In this document: piece by piece, positions 21,422 to 34,620 of the stretch | Numbering within the stretch: the stretch's first letter is position 1 | How the letters are laid out: every line of letters starts with the position of its first letter | From: Azolla caroliniana | Taxonomy: Eukaryota; Polypodiophyta | Direction: 5' to 3' | Assembly: GCA_043228905.1 (NCBI GenBank) | Contig: JBHGNT010000005.1 | Coordinates: 2,542,001 to 2,606,000 of the forward strand | DNA length: 64,000 bases | Notes under the pieces: model-generated | What the model was told of the DNA's origin: nothing | Seen by the model: the letters and a program-made list of their open reading frames with translations, nothing else | The model's database searches: none | Made by a program: the position numbers and the translations under genes

Positions 21422-24400
21422 TAGTTGTGTGAATATTATTTCAAGGCTAAACTATTCTCTATATCACCAAGAAGGATGACAATGGTACCGTGAGTGGCAC
21501 CCTACCTCAATCGCTCTTTCTTGCCCCTCTCACCTACATTTCATCGTGCACATACTACACAAGTTTGGGCACAATGTGATGGAAAGACTTAGTGAATGAC
21601 CATAGTTTATCATGGAAAAATAGGTCGTTATGCATAGGTTACCATAGAAACGTGAAGACACATTGGTTCAAGGAAAGGGCTAACTTAGCTCTGAGACGAA
21701 GGAGGATAAGACAAGTTCAATATATTTAATCACTTTGGAAAATGTGTATATTATAGACAACACCATCAATGAGTTCACAATGGCTTTATCCATAACCTTC
21801 TTTTGCCACAACTATGAACTAACACAAATCACAATGTTGCATTATTTGTTATTTATGTAGCTTGTCCGCTAGATATGAGATGGGAAATGTATATGGTTTT
21901 ATGTATATCAATTAGGAGGTATATATGATGCATCTAATGGCATAATTAGTTTAGTTTTCTTTCTCTTGGTTTATTGTCCTTTGGTAGGAGATTGTTAGAA
22001 TCAATGCACGTAAAAATCCAAATATCCAAACTAGCCTAACGAGAGTATGTTACATGCAAAACCTTAACATCTTACTTAGGGGTATATTAGGAATTGAGGA
22101 ATTGATATGTTTATGGTTGGAACTTGGAACAAAGGATTGTCACATAAGCACAAAGAGCAAATCTATTCAAAAGAAGCATCAACTCTTTCCACCTTTTTCG
22201 TAAGAAATTTTAGAGACGCTCCATGTTACTAAGAAATTGATCCTTCTTCTATAATAACAATCTATGAATAGTTTTCTTATAAAAAAAAAACTTCATTGGT
22301 AATCATATTCGTGACTATTCTGAAAATGTGTTGTTAATCATGTTGATAATGTTAATCAACATCATAGGATGCACCCGGCGACATAACAAGATCTTGTTTT
22401 TTCCAAGAGCAATGACTTACACACGAATGCAATCAAATGAAATTGTCACGTTGACATGCATGTGCATAAACAATTAATGTTGCTCATTAATGATTAATGA
22501 AAATGAATAGCATGCAAATAAAATATCCAAATATTTTAATTCGTGAATAATGTAGATTATTGTCGATGTTGGCTTTGTTGGTAGCCAAGCCAACCTTTGC
22601 TTTAGTAACTTCAATAATTATATTTTAACAATTAAACCACTTTACTTTTAGACAATTCCTTGAACTATGGCCCATAATATGATATATATAATAATATATA
22701 TATATCCATTTAATAATCTCGTATAGCTTGTATTGAACCACATACGCTCATTCATATTCATACTCATATATTCAAAAGTCGGTTCACACTTATTTAACTT
22801 TTCCTCAATGGAATCCTATAATTGTGGTTCAACTCGTTGGAACTACATACACAATAGCATATTTGAAAGTCATCTTACACTTTACAAATCTTTGCCAATT
22901 TGGATCGTTATGTGTGAATGAGTCCAAATCGAAGGAAGACTCCTCCATAAATGTTTTAAAGATTCATGTTCAAATCTAGAAAATTACTTTTTGAAAATAA
23001 AAGGAGAGTCTTGACTCTTCTCCCATCTTCAATTAAAATAATATGTGGAAAAATAAGGCAATTTAAGATAATGTCACCTTAAAGTTGCTACATATAGCTA
23101 AGGGAAGTGTAGCTCTCCTATTTACATAACGATTGCACCCAACTCATCAATGCTATAGTGGCCCTTGGTAGTTTTGACAAAAATAAACTTTAAAGTGGAC
23201 CCTTCTTTCGTTTTGGGCTTTAAACTTTAGGGTAGTGGACCCAATTTACATAAGTCACTAAATGTTAATGTGCATATGGATATGGTTTCTTGAGGTGGGT
23301 GATGTGGCATACACAAGGGTGCGTTGAAGGAGTGGCATGACTTTCAATTTTTTCTTAGGTTTGTTGATTGTATGTCATGTAAAGCCTCGTGGTGGAAAAG
23401 GTAACCTCGATCTAATGGCCCTAGACACTCTGTTGGTGATAAAGTTGGATGAGAGCAATGCCTTTCCAAAATATTGTGACATCATAAGTGCAACAATGTG
23501 TGCTTTTCCCAATGTTTGAGTGAATATAAAGAGGAATGAGTTTCAACACCATTATTCTATGGAGTTATGACAATACGAAGTTAGTGAAATAGAGAAATAT
23601 ATGCATGAAACTAGCTTAATAGGCATTACAATCATGGATTATAAAGGTGCCCATTTGGTCAATGTTAAAGTGTTATTGTCGTGGATCGGGGCCTTCATGC
23701 TTAAGTTCAACCAAGTTGTTACGTCATTTACAATTCTTTAAGATAAATAAAAAATTTCAACAATCAAGTCAATGTTAAATTAATATCATTATGGAGTGGG
23801 GCATATAATATATATATATATATTACCAAGTTGTTTTGGCATTTTCATCTTGGTGGACCAAATCAAAATCCGTAATGGCAATTTTCATACTTTTGGTAAT
23901 CAAGATGCAATCTTGTGTTTTTGGGGGAAAAAAAGAAAGAAAGATGCAATCTTGTTCTAAACAATGTTGGGGCGTGTCATATCCGAGATGTGGTCCTACA
24001 TTAAAAAGAGGCCATTGTTTAGAATGGAGCAAACCTTATTTTTTTGGTTATGTGAGGCTTATTCTAGTACATTTGGTTCTTCATAACATTGAAAAAGATA
24101 AAGACTATGCTTGGATGTTCGCACTATGGTCAATATGCTCTATAAATTCACATTATTTAAAATTGTGAACTATCAATGTCATAACATGTAGACATTCATA
24201 ACCTCTATAGTGTAGTAGTTGAGGATGTAGGGAAAAGTGTTGAGGTTTTCATATCACAAGTCACGAGTCTCCAATGTGATCCTTTATGGAAATGTCTTAT
24301 GTACATATTGATGAGGATGTTGAAGATACCTATTACCAAAGATTTATTTCTTGAAATGGCGAGGGTTTTGTCAAAAAGGCCTTAATGTAGTAGCACGTTA

Positions 24401-25640
24401 AGTTAAAGGATGTGTCACGTGGCTGTGTTCCATTTTCAATATGTTTGAAGATGTTCTTTGATGTTTCTTACCAAAGCTTTGATTGAAAATTTAGACTATA
24501 ATAAGATAGTATTGTTGATTACTTCAATAGACAGAAGCATCTTGATCGAGGACAATGTGTTGTTCACAAAGCTTGACTGAAAATAGAGTATAGGTAGATC
24601 TCCTTTTAAGTTATGATTGTAGAGTCGAATCAGTCAAAAGAGTTAGAACTCAATATAAAAAAGCTCCAATACCACATACAATTGAGGAAAAGGGGATGAA
24701 TTGACAATATACTTGCTAAGACACCCAGAGTAATCAATCACTCAAAGGGTGTTGGCAAAAGGCATTAAAGGGTTTTATGAGAAGTTAACGACATTGAAAA
24801 TACATAGTAGAAACTCAAAAGCATTTAGGAGATAAATGAAAAACTAGGGTTACTTCCAAGTATTTGGGTGTACATTTAAATGGACAAAAAAACATACAAT
24901 ATAGTAAAACATCAAATATCACACTACATCTGGAAGAATCTATGCACATATATTATTGTTCATGCGAATGCAAGTTTGGTTCATGGAATACTATATGCAA
25001 AAAGATGTAGATAACAAAACACTATTGCCTCAACAAGTAATCCAATATCCGATTAACAAACGTTACAGTTTGCTGCTCTATAGCAGAGTCTCGTACAATA
25101 TGATGCATATAATGGAGGACAAATAGAGTCTAGAGAAAACAATGAAACACTCTTAGGATTATTCAAAGAGTGGTTGGGGAAGGAAACCCCTAAGAATTTT
25201 GACATTGGGGGTATCCCAACAATTCTTTGAAACGTCGTAGGCACGTGACCAGTGATTGCAATCGAAGAGTGACGTTACAATTTACCACTCTAGAGCGAGG
25301 TGTATGCAAATACACATACATAGGTAATACATACACAAACACACATACATGTCTATATTAATGCATACATACATACATTACATACATATATGTCTAGATT
25401 ACATGCATACATGCATTACATATACTGTCGATCTTCGCTTTCTTTAGGAACATGCCAAGTATGACGACCTGTGTGGTGTGTGTGTGTCGACGACGAGCAT
25501 TCAAAATTTACTACAACACAGTTGCAGTTGGTAATAATATTGTTTGATAGTAAATAAATAAAGAATAATGTAAATTACCTGAGAAATAAATAAATAAACA
25601 AACAAACAATCAAGTATATTTCATTCAAATTTATTATCAC
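21422..25640. other. AT-rich intergenic stretch, no gene seen
   Basis: Only short unconserved open frames are found. Tetranucleotide ACAT-type repeats occur near 25310-25425. Nothing here could be assigned to a known gene or element with confidence. Confidence 0.5.
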
Positions 25641-25689
25641 TCACGTTTGGGCTCGGGAGTCGAGGTCTGCAGCAGCAGAAGGGGAGCTC

Positions 25690-25692
25690 TCG

Positions 25693-25737
<45 letters not shown>

Positions 25738-25866
25738 TACCCCTCTCTCTCTCTTTCACACACACAGCCCTCTCTCTCTCTCTCTCACACACACATACAC
25801 TTCTATCACACTCTCTCACACACTCTCACACTCTCACACACACACACACACCACACATACCCCTCC

Positions 25867-25913
<47 letters not shown>

Positions 25914-25971
25914 CACAGATGAGAGAAGCTTAGTCGTTCATCTCCTTTCTTGCTACTCCTTTAGTCTGATT

Positions 25972-26010
<39 letters not shown>
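25690..26010. repeat. CA and CT microsatellite block upstream of PP2C
   Basis: Alternating (CT)n and (CA)n runs occupy 25690-25858, followed by pure (CT)n at 25870-25911 and 25979-26010. They lie 0.65-1 kb upstream of the PP2C start codon and are probably promoter or leader sequence. Open frames reading LSLSLS or HTHTHT are artefacts. Confidence 0.9.
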
Positions 26011-26017
<7 letters not shown>

Positions 26018-26670
26018 GGGTGTACCAGCACAACCACCATCGCTTACATTTTATCTGCTACTCCTGCTCACAGAAAGCTAGCAGGCAGCACCGTTTCGAA
26101 GAATAATGTATGGAAGCTTGCAAATCTACAAGGCCTGCACACTAAATATCTGACAAGAGAAAGAGATCTGTGGAAAACAATCTGTTACAATTATATCCTT
26201 CGGTCTCGCTTTCATCCTCCTGCAAACTCCTCTCTCTCTCTCTCTCCGTCTTAATTCCTCCCATTAATGAGTTTTATCATGACCTCGCCCACCCTTCCCC
26301 CGTTTAATGTTTCCTTTCTTCTTCTCTAAGCTTTCCCTTGCAGGGGGTTTGTACAGAGGTAAGTAATGGAAACCTGTTAAAAGTATACCTGCTGCTAAAG
26401 CTCTACTTGCGGCACAGAATTAGTGGAACCAGTTACATCTTCTGCAGCAGGATCTCTAGTTTCTGTGACAAGAAATGAAGTACTTAAACAAAATAGTTTA
26501 TGCCTGATTTATTTATTCGTGAGGGAAGTGACGACCTTTCAGGTCTCAGAAATTTTGGCTATGGTGGGAATATATGTTATAATTTCTGCGTGAGGAGTTC
26601 GCAGCAAACTGTTTCCTACATTAATCTTCAACTCAGAAGTCTGATCTGATAATCCGAAGGTGGAGTAGAA
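26011..26670 (+). promoter_or_regulatory. Probable promoter and 5' leader of the PP2C gene
   Basis: No coding frame. A possible leader intron runs from a GAG/GTAAGT donor at 26358/26359 to a TTTCAG acceptor ending at 26542. This is inferred from splice signals alone; no TATA box is obvious. Confidence 0.35.
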
Positions 26671-27490
26671 ATGGGAGCATGTCTTTCTCATATCATAGAT
26701 GGAAGTTCTAGTACTCATGAATATGATTGTGTTGCTTGTTGCGGTGAATATGATCCTTCTCCACGAAGACGAAGCAAATTTAAAGGGAAACAGAAGAAGA
26801 GGCGTGTTATGGAGATACTCGCTGCTGAAGCCAGAAGCAACGAGATTCTTTACAGAACAGTTGGAAGAATGTGCTCCAATGGCTCTACGAGCAACGCCTG
26901 CGTCTTTACTCAGCAAGGGAGAAAGGGAATAAATCAAGACGCCATGGTTGTGTGGGAGGTAAGCTTAATTCTATCTCATGAATCACAATCGACGCTTTTC
27001 CCGTTGTTGCTGCAGAAATTCGTAGATCCAGAGACTCTTGTCTACTTCATCCTTTGCGCTCTCGGAAGAAAGACAATGTCCGCTACTACTAACTTTCTAC
27101 GAAAATGCTGTATTTTGCTTTCATGTTTTGTAGAATTTCGACAGTTCTTGCGCGAACACAACTTTCTGTGGCGTGTTTGATGGTCATGGACCTTTCGGTC
27201 ACCTAGTTGCAAGGAAAGTGAGGGATGCCTTGCCTTCCAAGATCTCTGCACTGAAATTAGCAGACGAACGAAACACAACAGCTATATGTGGTTCTGCATC
27301 TGCTCCTACCACGGAACGTTCTTTGGTACTTGAAGAACAACATCAGAAATGGTTCACAGCATGGAGAGACTGTTTTACGAGAGCTTATCACTCCATGGAC
27401 AAGGAGCTCAAGTCTCATCCCACCATAGACAGTTTCTGTAGCGGAACGACTGCTGTTACGATGCTTCTACAGGTATATGAAGCTTCCATG

Positions 27491-27540
<50 letters not shown>

Positions 27541-29895
27541 TTTGTTAATTTTCAGGGGCGAGATATGCTGATTGCTAATGTTGGGGATTCTCGGGCTGTT
27601 CTTGGAACATTAAGCGTTGATGATGATTCTAGAGTCGAAGCTGTCCAGTTAACCGTAGATCTAAAGCCCAATCTACCATGTAAGTACAACATATCCTTGT
27701 CTCCTCAATTTAGCTGGTTTTTCCACTCTGAGCAGCGAGCCTTCCGTTCTCGTAACTGGTTCTTATATTTTGGCGATGCCTGCTTTGTTTTATTGGTGTT
27801 CGCACCTTGAGCAGCTCCTACGTTGATGGCTATGGATCTAAGTTAATCTGTGATTTTATACAGTGGAAGCAGAGAGGATAAAACGATGTAAAGGACGAGT
27901 TTTTGCTTTAGAAGACGAGCCAGAAGTGGCAAGGGTATGGCTTCCTCATGATGATTCTCCTGGACTCGCCATGGCCAGAGCTTTTGGCGACTTCTGTCTC
28001 AAGGATTTTGGTCTTATCGCAGTGCCAGAGGTAACGTACGCTCGAGTAACAGAAAGAGATCAGTTCGTTGTGCTTGCCAGCGATGGAGTAAGTACTAAAG
28101 CTGAGCATTTGTGGTGGCCTTTGAAGATTAAAATCAGTGTTTCCAGGGAATTCGTCTGACAGAGCTTTGTCTGTGTATTGTGGTGCAGATCTGGGACGTT
28201 CTAAGCAACAAGGAGGTGGTGGAGACGATATGGGAGGCACCAACACGGACCACAGCTGCGAGAGCTTTGGTAGAAACAGCTGTGAGAGCATGGAGGCTCA
28301 AATATCCGACTTCCAAGGTGGATGACTGTGCGGTTGTCTGTTATTTCTTCAACAAGCAGCAGCAACGTCGCCAAGATCTACCAGACATGGTCGTGTCTGC
28401 TTCTTCTTCTTCTGGGAGCTCAGCTATGGCGGAGTTAGACATTGTAGACATTAATGTTGATCATCTGCAAGTCGACCTGCCTATAACCACAGCTTTGTCG
28501 CCAGCAGCTGCAGTGATGGACATCACTGTTGATCATGAATTAGTTCTGCCTGAGAGCGAATACCATGAGAATAATTTCCGTGCTTCTGCTACCTCAGGTT
28601 CCCTGGCGGAAGTTGCAACAGGTGTCGATGTTCAAGGAAATCATACTGAGCGTGAAGGCCAGAAGATGACTGCTGGTTCTGCTAAGACAGATTCCATGGC
28701 AGGCGTTGACATTCATCAGGAGCCTTTGGCCGTTTCTTCTTCTCCCCTAGCAGCGATGGATAAAGCTCTACATATGACAAGTGAGAATGACAACCAGAGT
28801 ATCAATTGTGAGCAAGGTGAAGGATTAATGCAGCGATCAGACACTCTTCGACCTGCCAATGCAGATGCTATACCCATAATATCTCCTCTTTCCCTCTCTT
28901 CTGCGGATGAGCCCTCATTCGAATCTGACTCCCCACAGGAGGATGGAAAGAGTTTCGTCACCATAGCTGGGCCTGAGTTGCATGTAGACATTGGAAAAAA
29001 TGGAGTACACCACAACAATGTCCTCTCTGAAGAAACCATATCTGCGCAACTAAACAATTCTAGCTCACACGTGTCGGATGAATCTTTGACCAGTACGGAA
29101 TCCAGAGCTGAAAACACTAGTAGTTTGGGATCTCCTCCACCTAAAGATTGGAGTTATTGCCCTGAAACAGATCAGCATGCTGCTGAAAACACTAGCAATA
29201 GGCTGGGGTCTTCTCCACCTGCAGCATGCAGTTTAGCTCCTGAATCTGATCGATATATTGCCATCAATAATAGATCAACAGATCCAGCTCAAGGTGAAGA
29301 TGAAGATGTACGGATACAAACAGTTCAGGAGGTCGTGTCAAGCCAGCTGCACCATAGCCAAATTGGTACAGAAATAATGCAATCTTCTGCAACAGCGAAC
29401 CAGGCGACCTCTGCATTCACTATGGATTTTACAGCAGCTTCACGATTCATGCCAGAATTTGAAGGTGCTCCATCAGAGATAACAGTGATGACGGAGGAGG
29501 AAGGTGACACAGGAAAAGCTTCTCCTTTCTTGGCGAGATCTGCTTCTCGAAGAAGCTTAGCAGAGTGTCTGTCTGTAGCAGACGATGAGGAATGGTCAGC
29601 ACTGGAAGGTGTGGCAAGAGTAAATTCATTGCTGAATCTTCCTAGGTTTCTCCAGAGAGGAAGATCGGAGATAATTCGGAGAGCCAATTCGAAATTGAGT
29701 GAGCCTACAGAAGCCAAGAAGAAGACAAAGAAGAAGAAGACGCCATGGAAGCTGCTGAGTTGGGAGCTGATAAGCTTCAAGAGAATCGCACAGAAGATTT
29801 CTGCACGAAACAAGAGCAAGAAGAAGGAGAAGAAGAAGAAGAAGAGGATTGGATTTGAAGAGGGGGCGGAAGAGCAGATTGGGATATGGTACTGA
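26671..29895 (+). CDS. PP2C-type Ser/Thr protein phosphatase with long C-terminal region (893 aa, 5 coding exons)
   Basis: Metal-dependent phosphatase removing phosphate from Ser/Thr. Coding exons: 26671-26958, 27134-27472, 27556-27679, 27864-28087, 28189-29895; all introns are GT-AG and phases join. The start MGACLSH offers Gly2 for myristoylation and Cys4 for palmitoylation, suggesting membrane association. Catalytic motifs in order: GINQDAM (about 90), VFDGHGPFGH (about 108), SGTTAVTML (about 200), ANVGDSRAVLG, RAFGDFCLKDFG, VVLASDGIWDVLSN (about 325), DDCAVVCYFF (about 370). GINQD and the N-terminus fit plant clade E. A Ser/Glu-rich, poorly conserved stretch of about 400 residues follows, then EEWSALEGVARVNSLLNL (about 790-810), which I recall as a clade-E C-terminal motif, then a lysine-rich tail. 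The usual length in the family is 350-550 residues. Confidence 0.93.
27496..27536. repeat. (GA)n microsatellite in PP2C intron 2
   Basis: About 20 GA units in the short intron 27473-27555, just upstream of its acceptor. Length variation here would change an 83-bp intron noticeably. Confidence 0.95.
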
Positions 29896-30660
29896 TGGCG
29901 AAGGAGATATTTGGCCTGCAGCAGAAAGAAGGAGAAGGAGGAATAAAAAAAAACCCAAGGAAGAATAAGGAGGAGGAGGAGGAGGAGGAAAAACAGAAGA
30001 AGAAGAAAATAAAAAAAAGCAGAAGGAAAGGAAAGGGGTGGAGCTGCTGCTGAGTGAGTGACGGGAGTTGGTTGAGTGACGTGACCGTCGAGCAGCGGCA
30101 GCAGCACGGCGGAGGAGGAAGAAGAAGAAGAAGAAGAAGAAGAAGAAGAAGAGGAGGAAGAGGAAGAACGGACGGACGACGGGAGGGAGCGAGGCAGGCA
30201 GTTCAATCTTTTGCCGGCAAATTTGTTTTGAGGAATTAACTAACCAACCGCCCGATGTTTGCCGTTTTTTTGTTTTTGTTTTGACGAACAGGGGAGGGAG
30301 GGAGGGCATTTGGTGGTTATTATTATTCTTCATCTTCTTCCTTTTTTTTTAACTCTCTCTCTCTCTCTCTCTCCCTGACTAAGGTAGAGTGAGAGTTTTA
30401 TTCATCTGCCCCACGTGGTTGGTACAAGGCAGGCGAACAAAAATCTCTCTCTCTCTCTCTCTCTCTGGGGACACGCAAATATGTATTGGGGGGGGGGGGG
30501 TCTCGCTCGCCCGCCCACAGACAGCGTCATCGTCGTCACGCAGTTTGTCTTTGGCGTCCTTTTTCCCGTAGCCACATAAAAACTGCCGGTAAATATCGTG
30601 TCCCCGTATTAATTAATTAACACTTGTGGACCCCCCCCCCCCCCCCCCCCCCTCCCCGGA
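29896..30660. repeat. Purine-rich and homopolymer region after PP2C
   Basis: GAA/GAG-rich sequence (29925-30170, including AGAAGA runs at 30118-30152) follows the stop codon and includes the probable 3' UTR. Then come CT runs (30353-30372, 30444-30465), a 13-base G run (30488-30500) and a 22-base C run (30631-30652). No coding frame beyond low complexity. Confidence 0.85.
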
Positions 30661-32122
30661 AACAGAAAAGCGACCGGCGAAACTCCCCCCCCGCCAACCC
30701 AACAGAAGACGTCAGTCACTCACGCGTCAGGTCCTCCCGTTATCCGTCGTACCACCTTCCCTCTGTTTTTCTTTATTTATTCGTTTCTTCTTTCTTTTTT
30801 CCCTCATTAACTATACTACTGACACCTTCCTCCTCCTCCTCTTCTTCTTCTTTTTCTCCTTGCTTTTTATTATTATTTTTGTTTTGGGCGCTCCTACCGC
30901 TTTTTGTTAATTTTTAAAAGAAGAAGATGATGATGGATGATGGATGTTATCATGTCTTTCACGTATCACTATCACTCAATTAACAGCCATTACAATTTAA
31001 CATATTCATTTTTGCCTCTCTTTTATTTACCAGTGCAATTTCAGTCAGTTTTTTAACTTTTAATTTATTAATTGTCTTTGCTTTTCCCTCAAACCCAAAA
31101 CAGCTTGGGTATTGGATGTTCAAAACCCTCAACCCTATTCTCAGCATGAGCGAAACAAAACAAAACGATACTCTCGTGTGTGTTACATTCATCTTAAATA
31201 GTGCTTGGATCTGGTACATGATCCCCTGCTCTTAATATATAGTATCATTTATGATGCACGCCTTTTATCTTGTAATGTGTGGATGAACTGGTAGTTATTA
31301 CTCTGTGGACGATGCTTGCGTTTCCAAATATCTTCTGGAGGATGCATTTTCTTGTAATAAAGTGGATAGTGAAAGCACTTTATAGTTTTAAAACTGCAGT
31401 ATGACCTCGGGTGAATATGGACGTTGTAATTTCATAGTCGATGAACAGTATTGTCACGTTATCAAATAACATCTATTTTCTAGGATTAGTCTAATTTGTA
31501 ATACAGAGATGAGAGCGAGGATGGGGTGGGGAGAAAACCAATTAATCTAACATGGGTCTGGGTTTTGCTCTTAGTTAGCCATATCCAGGAGGGGATTAAT
31601 ACCTCTTTTTAACATGTAATACTAGAATGAGTTGTGTGGGGCGAGTGAGACAGTCTCAAAATGCCCCTTCTTAAGAAAAGAGGAAGATCCATTACGTTAT
31701 GTTGGACTCAATTATGGGTAGGTAACCTTAAGCATTTGGAATCAATAGGAGGGACGGTGTCTAGGTGAGTGTAAATTTGGAGCTGTTTTATATAGAAAAA
31801 GTTATAGCTTTCCAGTATCTCTGCAATTTACACGATCGTTAATGCTGTGGGTAAAAGCCATAGAGGTACATTCCTATTGCTCACCCATTCTAGAAGCCAT
31901 ATTGGACATTGTTAGTTTTCTCACCTACATTGGTTTGATAGCATGTACATGAGTTTTTTAGCAATGCCGCATTTCCAGCAATGTAAGAACATAACCTGTA
32001 CAGGTTGTCAATGGTGCATCACCAAACACCTAAGGACATGAGTTCCTTGCATTTGGCAATTTTGCGTTTTAGTATAAGGACACATGGGTCCCTAACAAGA
32101 CATTATAAGTCTACGACTACAT

Positions 32123-32166
<44 letters not shown>

Positions 32167-33302
32167 ATGTAAGAAGACGAAGCTTACCACTAGAGTAGAA
32201 ACCAAACCTCTTAATATGCCACCACCACACAAGAGCTCCAAAAGTAGTTGTAGTGGTGGTAATGTAAATAATTGAGGTTAGGATTAGTGTGTGTAGAAAC
32301 TAACCTCCACTTAAAATATGAAAGATATTTAAATACAATTGTTTGAATCTACCAATTTACATGAGGTAGGAACTTTGCAATTCAGCAATTTAAATAGGAT
32401 GGCTCAAAGTTCTTCAACAATTACATTTAACCCATTGATACAAATTGACCCATAGAGACAAGTTCTTCTATTTGCACCCATAGATACAAATTGGCACCTA
32501 GAGACAATGAATATTCACTAAATAGACTAGAACTAGGCAACAATCCTTTTTTTACTCTAGGTTACAAAAATAAGGTTTGTTTCTCTTGCATTTCTGCTCT
32601 AATAATGATATCTTCAAGTCCCACTTTTGACCATGTGTAAGAAAATGATGGGATACAGTTATCCTAAAACCATTTACCATAAAATGAAGCTTGCTAATTT
32701 TTGTTTTATCTAGGCAATAACTTTCCCCATGCAAGTTGACTATATATATATATATATATATCATTATCTTGGAAATTTTTCAAGATTAGTAGGATATTTA
32801 TGATTTTCAAGTTAATTTTTTTCATGGTTAAATGCCAAGATATAATGTGTGCAAAACCGTTATTCATGACAAATGTTTATTCAACAAAAAAATACACATT
32901 TAGAATTATACTCTATAGAATGAAACACACTTAAATATGAGTACAATAATGATAGTGGTAAGTCCACCAAGGGTTATAATACATATATACTAGTTCGGAT
33001 GTGATGCAATGGTAACAATTGGTATATACTTTATATTTTAGTACAAAAAAATGTATCTTGGTGATTCTTGATCTAATGCTATTACGTGGTTGTGGGTTTT
33101 TCATGTTTCTATCATGTTTGGAGGATTTTACATGTAACAAACTAATATACTATTAGTGCACATTTATCTCGCCTGATTGTGAAGCAAACATGACACCATG
33201 TAACAAAGCAAAAATAATAATACAATTGTTGACTTCTTTTTCAATACTTAGGTCCTAGAACAACTATTTGTATTAAGTTTGTAATTCTTTCAAGGGCAAG
33301 TA
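30661..33302. other. AT-rich intergenic stretch, no gene seen
   Basis: Pyrimidine-rich to about 30900, then ordinary AT-rich sequence. A (CTA)n trinucleotide tract lies at 32124-32166 and an (AT)n run near 32741-32761. No conserved frame was recognised. Confidence 0.5.
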
Positions 33303-33697
33303 ACAATCGGCAATGATTCAGTTTGAACCGAACCGAACCTTGAAACTGCGGCTTAACGCCTTAATAGTTTTAACGGCTTGATGGTTTTTAAATATTATAA
33401 AAAAAAAGTTTTTTTTAATTTTTAAAACAACCTTTTCATTTTTAAGCCTAATTCTCACATTTGAGCAAAAATCTTTAAAATTTTGAAAAATTAAAATTTG
33501 AAATAATAAAAATATTTAAATTTTGAATTTTGACCTAAGTTGAAAACCGAAACCAAACCACGAAACTGTGGTTTTAGAGGTTTGGATTTTTACCTAACGG
33601 TTCAGTTTTAACGGTTTTGTGGTTTGGTTCAGGTTTCAAAAATTTTAAACGCTTTGGTTTGGACACTCTTGAAACGAACCGAACCATTGCCAATTGT
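33303..33697. mobile_element. MITE-like element with TA duplication (395 bp)
   Basis: Left end ACAATCGGCAATGATTC and the complement of the right end ACAATTGGCAATGGTTC match over about 17 bases with two mismatches. A TA lies directly outside each end (33301-33302 and 33698-33699), as expected for Tc1/mariner-type Stowaway elements. The interior repeats AACCGAACCGAACC-type motifs and is AT-rich, without coding capacity. No transposase source is visible in the window. Confidence 0.6.
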
Positions 33698-33708
33698 TAA
33701 TAAAGAAA

Positions 33709-33802
33709 GAAAGAAAGATATATTAACGTCTTCTAAGACCAAAATTGGTCCATGAGACAAATGGTTTACAACAAAAATGGGGTATTTACCCATTCATCAT
33801 GT
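33709..33802 (-). mobile_element. 3' end of a non-LTR retrotransposon, severely truncated copy
   Basis: The complement of this segment matches 38985-39080, including GATGAATGGGTAAATA, CCATTTTTGTTGT, GTCTCATGG and TTAGAAGACGTTAATATATC. Both end in a TTTC-repeat tail. Only about 95 bases are shared, so it is either a heavily 5'-truncated copy or a SINE using the same tail. Confidence 0.75.
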
Positions 33803-34004
33803 TGCATAGATTTTAAACTTGTTAGCCTCTTCTTTGATGTGTAAAAGCAATGCTTTCACATTTTGCTTTAGCACTCAGTGTCTCATTGTAATAAGTTTTG
33901 TACGGCGGAGACATTTACTTGATCAATATACATTTCAAGCAAATATTTTTTATTTATGTAGATCATGTCACTACCAACCTAAAGTAGTTGCCACATATGT
34001 ACAT

Positions 34005-34140
34005 ACAAAAATGCATACATACGTACGTACATACATACAAAAATGCATAAATACATACGTACATACATACATAAATGCATAAATACATACGTACATACAT
34101 ACATAAATGCATTAATACATATGTACATATGAACATACAT
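34005..34140. repeat. ACAT/ACGT tetranucleotide repeat
   Basis: Imperfect repeats of ACATACATAAATGCATAAATAC over about 135 bp. Open frames on both strands (for example HTYVRTYI-like) are low complexity. Confidence 0.9.
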
Positions 34141-34575
34141 AGGAATGTCCTTACGATGTACATAATCAAGTTGAGATTATTGAAGAGATTTCTTGAAGAA
34201 GCTAACTTAATCTTCCATATAATCAATTATGAGTAAAAACCCACAATGTGTGTTGAGGGTATGATCATAACTAAAGAGTAGCTAAAGTGGAACTTACACC
34301 AAAGAAAAAATTGGGAATGATATTCACATATGCAATCCATATGATTGTAATAACGTTCTAGTCATGGGAAGCAACTATATGAAGATAGTGTAGCACGGAT
34401 GTAGTATAGATAAAAATACTTCCATATAGGGTGTCTTCAGATATAAGTGAACTTATAATATCAAAAATCTACTTCCAAGCTTTCAAAAAGGGAGTCAAGA
34501 CTACAAGAAACATTCTCATATCAATGCAAGACTCAACTTAAAATTTGATATAACTCTTAACAATTGATACAAATA

Positions 34576-34620
34576 AATTCTACAAACAGCGAAGTTCACT
34601 TTAGCTTCGCTTGTAGAATT
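34576..34620. other. Strong hairpin
   Basis: AATTCTACAA and GCGAAG pair perfectly with CTTCGC and TTGTAGAATT around a short loop, with a 3-base bulge. A partial second copy (GCGAAGTTCACTTTACAA) follows at 34649-34666. It lies 230 bases beyond the MFS stop codon, in its 3' direction. Confidence 0.7.

Noticed and set aside
25637-25922. LSLSLS/HTHTHT and CVCVCV open frames
   Set aside because: Pure dinucleotide repeats.
29325-30333. Antisense frames of 235-293 codons opposite the PP2C gene
   Set aside because: Composition is poly-Ser/Leu/Phe from the GAA-rich 3' end and C-terminal lysine codons; the sense strand has a complete spliced gene.
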